9,676 bases of DNA from Porphyromonas sp. (lineage in GTDB: Bacteria > Bacteroidota > Bacteroidia > Bacteroidales > Porphyromonadaceae), in the NCBI GenBank assembly GCA_029983495.1, contig JASBZJ010000065.1, positions 1-9,676 on the forward strand, read 5' to 3'. The notes beneath the pieces are model-generated. The model saw nothing but the letters and a program-made list of their open reading frames with translations, had not been told where the DNA came from and ran no database searches. Shown piece by piece: positions 6,893 to 9,676 of the stretch; positions within the stretch are counted from its first letter, which is position 1, and each line of letters starts with the position of its first letter. Both the position numbers and the translations under genes were made by a program.

Positions 6893-7777
6893 ATGCCAAA
6901 CTTAAAAATATTGCACAAATTATCGGGTAAGCATACTGTACCCCGAGGGCTTATTGTGGCAATTGTTACAATAAGCCTTGTGGTGCTTATGTGCGATTGG
7001 TGGTTCGAGTACCATACTTTAGGGGTTAAACGCTTTAGTTTATTGCGTAGTTTGTGGCTTGCACCAACTGTTAGGCAAGTAGTTGTACAACCCTGGCGAG
7101 TTATTACCTACCTTTTTGTACACGAAAACCTACTGCACCTATTCGTAAATGTACTACTGCTTTACTTTTTTGGGCTATCGTTTGAATCAATGTTAGGTTC
7201 GAAACGTTTACTGGTGTTATTCTTTTTAAGTGGTGTAGTAACGGGTTTTTGCTATCCGCTAGTGCTTTCGCTTAGCGAGGCTTTAGGTTACTTCCCGTTA
7301 CGTTTACCCTTGGTTGGTGCTTCTGGAGCAATATTATCAGTGCTCGTTGCCGAAGCTTGTTTTGCCCCTCAAAAACAGGTTAACATTTTAGGGCTTAGAT
7401 TTCGGTTAATTGGTATTACAATATTGCTGGTAATGTGGAGTTTACTAACAAGTACGATTCAGAATATGGGTGGTTTTTATGCTCATTTTGGAGGTATATT
7501 GGTAGGGTGTTTTTATGGTTATTATCTTCGCTTTAGTGGGTTACGTTATTCCTTTGGTTTGCTAACTAAAGGCAATGAACCGATTCCTAATACCGAAAAT
7601 CAACTTAATATAGTTTATGTAGCTAAGTACGATTTGTTGCATAGAAAAAGGGCTATGAAATACAACCGTGAACAACGAATGAACTCGATTATGGAAAAGA
7701 TTAAAACCTCGGGATATATGGCTTTAACTGATGAGGAGAAACAAGAACTGTATGAACAAAATACGAACAAAAACTAA
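6893..7777 (+). CDS. Rhomboid family protease with C-terminal cytoplasmic tail (second of tandem pair)
   Basis: This 294-residue protein has an intact rhomboid core: His82 and Asn86 (HLFVN), Ser144 in GASGAI and His198 in AHFGGILVG. It differs from its neighbour by an N-terminal basic extension before the first helix and a hydrophilic tail from about 222. The end of the tail (about 262-290, SIMEKIKTSGYMALTDEEKQ) matches the short conserved module often found at the C-terminus of Bacteroidota rhomboids (DUF6576, named from memory). The shared core but low overall similarity to the first rhomboid suggests old paralogues with separate substrates rather than a recent duplication. The next gene begins only 4 bp after its stop, so the two are almost certainly cotranscribed. 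Confidence 0.92.
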   Translation: MPNLKILHKLSGKHTVPRGLIVAIVTISLVVLMCDWWFEYHTLGVKRFSLLRSLWLAPTVRQVVVQPWRVITYLFVHENLLHLFVNVLLLYFFGLSFESMLGSKRLLVLFFLSGVVTGFCYPLVLSLSEALGYFPLRLPLVGASGAILSVLVAEACFAPQKQVNILGLRFRLIGITILLVMWSLLTSTIQNMGGFYAHFGGILVGCFYGYYLRFSGLRYSFGLLTKGNEPIPNTENQLNIVYVAKYDLLHRKRAMKYNREQRMNSIMEKIKTSGYMALTDEEKQELYEQNTNKN

Positions 7778-7781
7778 TGCT

Positions 7782-8906
7782 ATGAGTGCTAAGCATCACC
7801 ACAAGCAAATTTGGGTTGTACTGGTTTTTTTTAGTAGTGTTTTTCGTTCGGTACTAAATATACTAGCAACATTACTTTTAGTTTCGTCGTTACTTTCGCT
7901 AATTATAAGCCCCGAGCGATTCCCTTTATTGGCTTATATGGGTTTATTGTTTCCGTTTATTATAGTGTTTATTGCTTTTTTGGCTCTTTACAATGTGGCT
8001 CGACGTAAGTGGAAGAATGCTATATTTGAAGCCTTGTTGCTTATAATGGCATTGCCCGCAAGTTTAACTTATTGCCCCTTGCACAAGCCTACGACCGATA
8101 TTCCCGATGGGGTTATAAAACTTTTGTCGTGGAATGTTATGGCGTTCGATTACTCGAAACATTTGCCCGATAAACCTAACCCCGTTATGAGTTACCTGCA
8201 ACAGTCGGATGCCGATATTATTTGCTTACAGGAAGCGTACTTAACGAATGATAAAAGTAAAATGCTTACGCTGGAACAGGTAAAGGATTTCCTTCCTAAC
8301 TTTCCGTACGTTGATAATAGAAATGCACAGGGAGATGGTTCAAATTTGATGATTCTTTCGAAGTTTCCAATTGAGCATATTCGCGAAATACCGCTTAAAT
8401 CCCGCTTTAATGGTGCAGTAGCTTATAGGCTTAACATTAATGGAAAAGAAGTGGAATTGGTGAATGTACACCTCGAAACATCAGGGGTTAAAGCAAACGA
8501 TGGCGAGGAGTATTTCGATTTAGTAAAAGAGGGAAGAGCTGTGGAATTATCGAAAAAGGTATACTTTAAGTTAGGACCATCGTTTGCACGACGAGCGGCA
8601 CAGGTTGATAGGCTTGCATTGGATATATCAACCTCACTTCGTTCTACACCTTACGTAATATTGTGTGGCGATTTTAACGATACCCCTATGTCGTATGCTC
8701 GTCATCGCTTAACAGGTAACCTAGTTGATTTATACCGAAAAACGGGTTTAGGCCCAGGTTACTCGTTTAACTTAAAAGGGTTGGGGTTGCGCATCGATCA
8801 TATGTTAGCAAGCCCTGCCATAAAAGGGTATAACTGTACAGTGGATGCTTCGGTAAATGCAAGCGACCATAAACCAATCTATTGTTATTTGCAGTTGGGC
8901 GAATAA
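7782..8906 (+). CDS. Membrane-anchored endonuclease/exonuclease/phosphatase family protein
   Basis: This 374-residue protein has three hydrophobic segments (about 12-43, 47-71, 80-97) and then a complete EEP domain. Motifs in order are LLSWNV with Asn118, ICLQE with Glu151, VNVHLET with His230, CGDFND with Asp297 and Asn299, RIDH with Asp339-His340, and SDH with Asp362-His363, all the metal-binding and catalytic positions of the fold. The fold hydrolyses phosphodiester bonds in nucleic acids, phosphoinositides or sphingolipids; the substrate here cannot be named. The membrane anchor argues against a DNA-repair role. Members of this type commonly follow rhomboid genes in Bacteroidota. In-frame ATGs at 7731 and 7752 would overlap the rhomboid gene and add polar residues, so the ATG at 7782, after a 4-bp gap, is preferred. 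Confidence 0.87.
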   Translation: MSAKHHHKQIWVVLVFFSSVFRSVLNILATLLLVSSLLSLIISPERFPLLAYMGLLFPFIIVFIAFLALYNVARRKWKNAIFEALLLIMALPASLTYCPLHKPTTDIPDGVIKLLSWNVMAFDYSKHLPDKPNPVMSYLQQSDADIICLQEAYLTNDKSKMLTLEQVKDFLPNFPYVDNRNAQGDGSNLMILSKFPIEHIREIPLKSRFNGAVAYRLNINGKEVELVNVHLETSGVKANDGEEYFDLVKEGRAVELSKKVYFKLGPSFARRAAQVDRLALDISTSLRSTPYVILCGDFNDTPMSYARHRLTGNLVDLYRKTGLGPGYSFNLKGLGLRIDHMLASPAIKGYNCTVDASVNASDHKPIYCYLQLGE

Positions 8907-8994
8907 CGTACATTTGAAAAATATAATTTGTATAAGTTGTGTGTGAACCGTGGAAAAGGTAACTGAAAAGAATGTAGCAACCACTAAAGCAAGT

Positions 8995-9676
8995 ATGAGT
9001 TCGTTAGGTGGTTTAATATGTGGAATATTAGCCCCAATTTCGTTTGGCTTTATGCCGCTATTTACAATGCCTCTTATTAATGCCCAAATGAGTACGGCCT
9101 CTATTTTGGCATACCGCTTTGCTATTGCAGCATTTATGTTGCTTATTATAATGTTGGTTCGCGGTATTAATCTTAAGGTGAAGTGGAAGCAATTACTGGT
9201 AATGGTGTTGCTAGGTTTAATATATGTGTGGAGTGCGGCAGGGGTTCAAATTGGTTATCGCTATATGCCTACAGGTATTTCAACAACTATACACTTTATA
9301 TACCCCATATGGGTTATACTTATAATGCTATTTGTATATCGGCAAAGGCCTGCGTGGATAACTGTGTTTGCAATTTCGTTAGCAATTTTAGGTGTAGCTT
9401 CGCTAACGGGTGTTTTTGGTTCTTCGCAAAAAATACCATTCGTGCCTTTTCTTATTGTAGCTTCTACAGGTTTGGCTTACGCAATATATATGGTTATTAT
9501 GAGCCGAAGTGGTGTAAATAAGCTACACCCCGTAAAAGTTAGTTTTTATGTTATGCTAACGGCAGCTATAGCTTTTACCATAATAAGTATATCTACCACG
9601 GGCATACAAATAATACCTGGTTATTACGAGGCTGTAAATGTTATTTTACTCTGTTTAGTTAGTACGGTACTTGCCA
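8995..9676 (+). CDS. EamA/DMT-family transporter, N-terminal part (runs off the window)
   Basis: An open frame continues to the last base and encodes about 227 residues, nearly all hydrophobic. The start MSSLGGLICGILAPISFGFMPLFTMPLI, the AYRFAIAAFMLL second helix, and the GYRYMPTGISTTIHFIYPIWVILIM segment are typical of the EamA repeat of drug/metabolite transporters. The first repeat of about five helices is complete and the second has begun when the window ends, out of a usual total near 290-300 residues. Such proteins usually export amino acids, nucleotides or metabolites; the substrate is not predictable. An in-frame GTG at 8950 would add 15 polar residues. The ATG at 8995 is preferred because it is preceded by A-rich sequence, although GTG is possible. 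The gene lies 88 bp after the EEP gene with no visible terminator between them. Confidence 0.85.
   Translation, partial: MSSLGGLICGILAPISFGFMPLFTMPLINAQMSTASILAYRFAIAAFMLLIIMLVRGINLKVKWKQLLVMVLLGLIYVWSAAGVQIGYRYMPTGISTTIHFIYPIWVILIMLFVYRQRPAWITVFAISLAILGVASLTGVFGSSQKIPFVPFLIVASTGLAYAIYMVIMSRSGVNKLHPVKVSFYVMLTAAIAFTIISISTTGIQIIPGYYEAVNVILLCLVSTVLA

Noticed and set aside
7731..7781. Earlier in-frame ATGs (7731, 7752) for the EEP gene
   Set aside because: Both overlap the end of the second rhomboid gene and add a polar stretch not needed by the fold. The ATG at 7782 gives a clean 4-bp junction.
9183..9521. Plus-strand 112-codon Cys-rich frame
   Set aside because: It is out of frame with the EamA transporter, whose frame is open from 8950 to the end of the window and has family motifs.

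Overview
The window looks like chromosomal DNA from a member of the Bacteroidota, probably the Bacteroidales. The DNA is AT-rich. Three gene groups are preceded by close matches to the Bacteroidota -7 promoter element (TAnnTTTG). Start codons lack clear Shine-Dalgarno sequences. Several proteins have typical Bacteroidota architectures, such as a histidine kinase with an ETAHQLGTPISSL H-box and a rhomboid with a cytoplasmic tail ending in a GY..LT.EEK motif. No rRNA, tRNA, CRISPR array, insertion sequence or phage gene was seen.

Layout: (1) Bases 149-3638, minus strand, carry two tandem paralogues of the phosphoethanolamine-transferase/sulfatase-fold membrane family. The upstream gene (1848-3638) keeps the recognisable catalytic and metal-binding residues. 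The downstream gene (149-1798) has the same five-helix-plus-domain plan but has lost nearly all of them, so it looks like an intact pseudoenzyme. (2) Bases 3639-3999 are a divergent intergenic region. It holds a -7 element for each direction, a three-copy 11-12 bp repeat that can form a hairpin, and an imperfect palindrome. (3) Bases 4000-5788, plus strand, hold a PabA/TrpG-type glutamine amidotransferase overlapping by 11 bp a membrane sensor histidine kinase with no adjacent response regulator. A probable terminator follows. (4) Bases 5789-6143 are mostly non-coding, with a possible 31-codon membrane miniprotein and a -7 element. (5) Bases 6144-9676, plus strand, hold two tandem rhomboid proteases, a membrane-anchored endonuclease/exonuclease/phosphatase-family protein and the start of an EamA/DMT exporter, closely spaced and probably largely one transcription unit.

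Taken together, much of the window concerns the cell envelope: lipid or glycan head-group transfer, envelope sensing, intramembrane proteolysis, a membrane-anchored phosphodiesterase-fold enzyme and a small-molecule exporter. The amidotransferase is the exception and belongs to folate or tryptophan biosynthesis. I see no clear new defence or mobile system. The strongest unusual signal is the pairing of an apparently active transferase with its degenerate paralogue.
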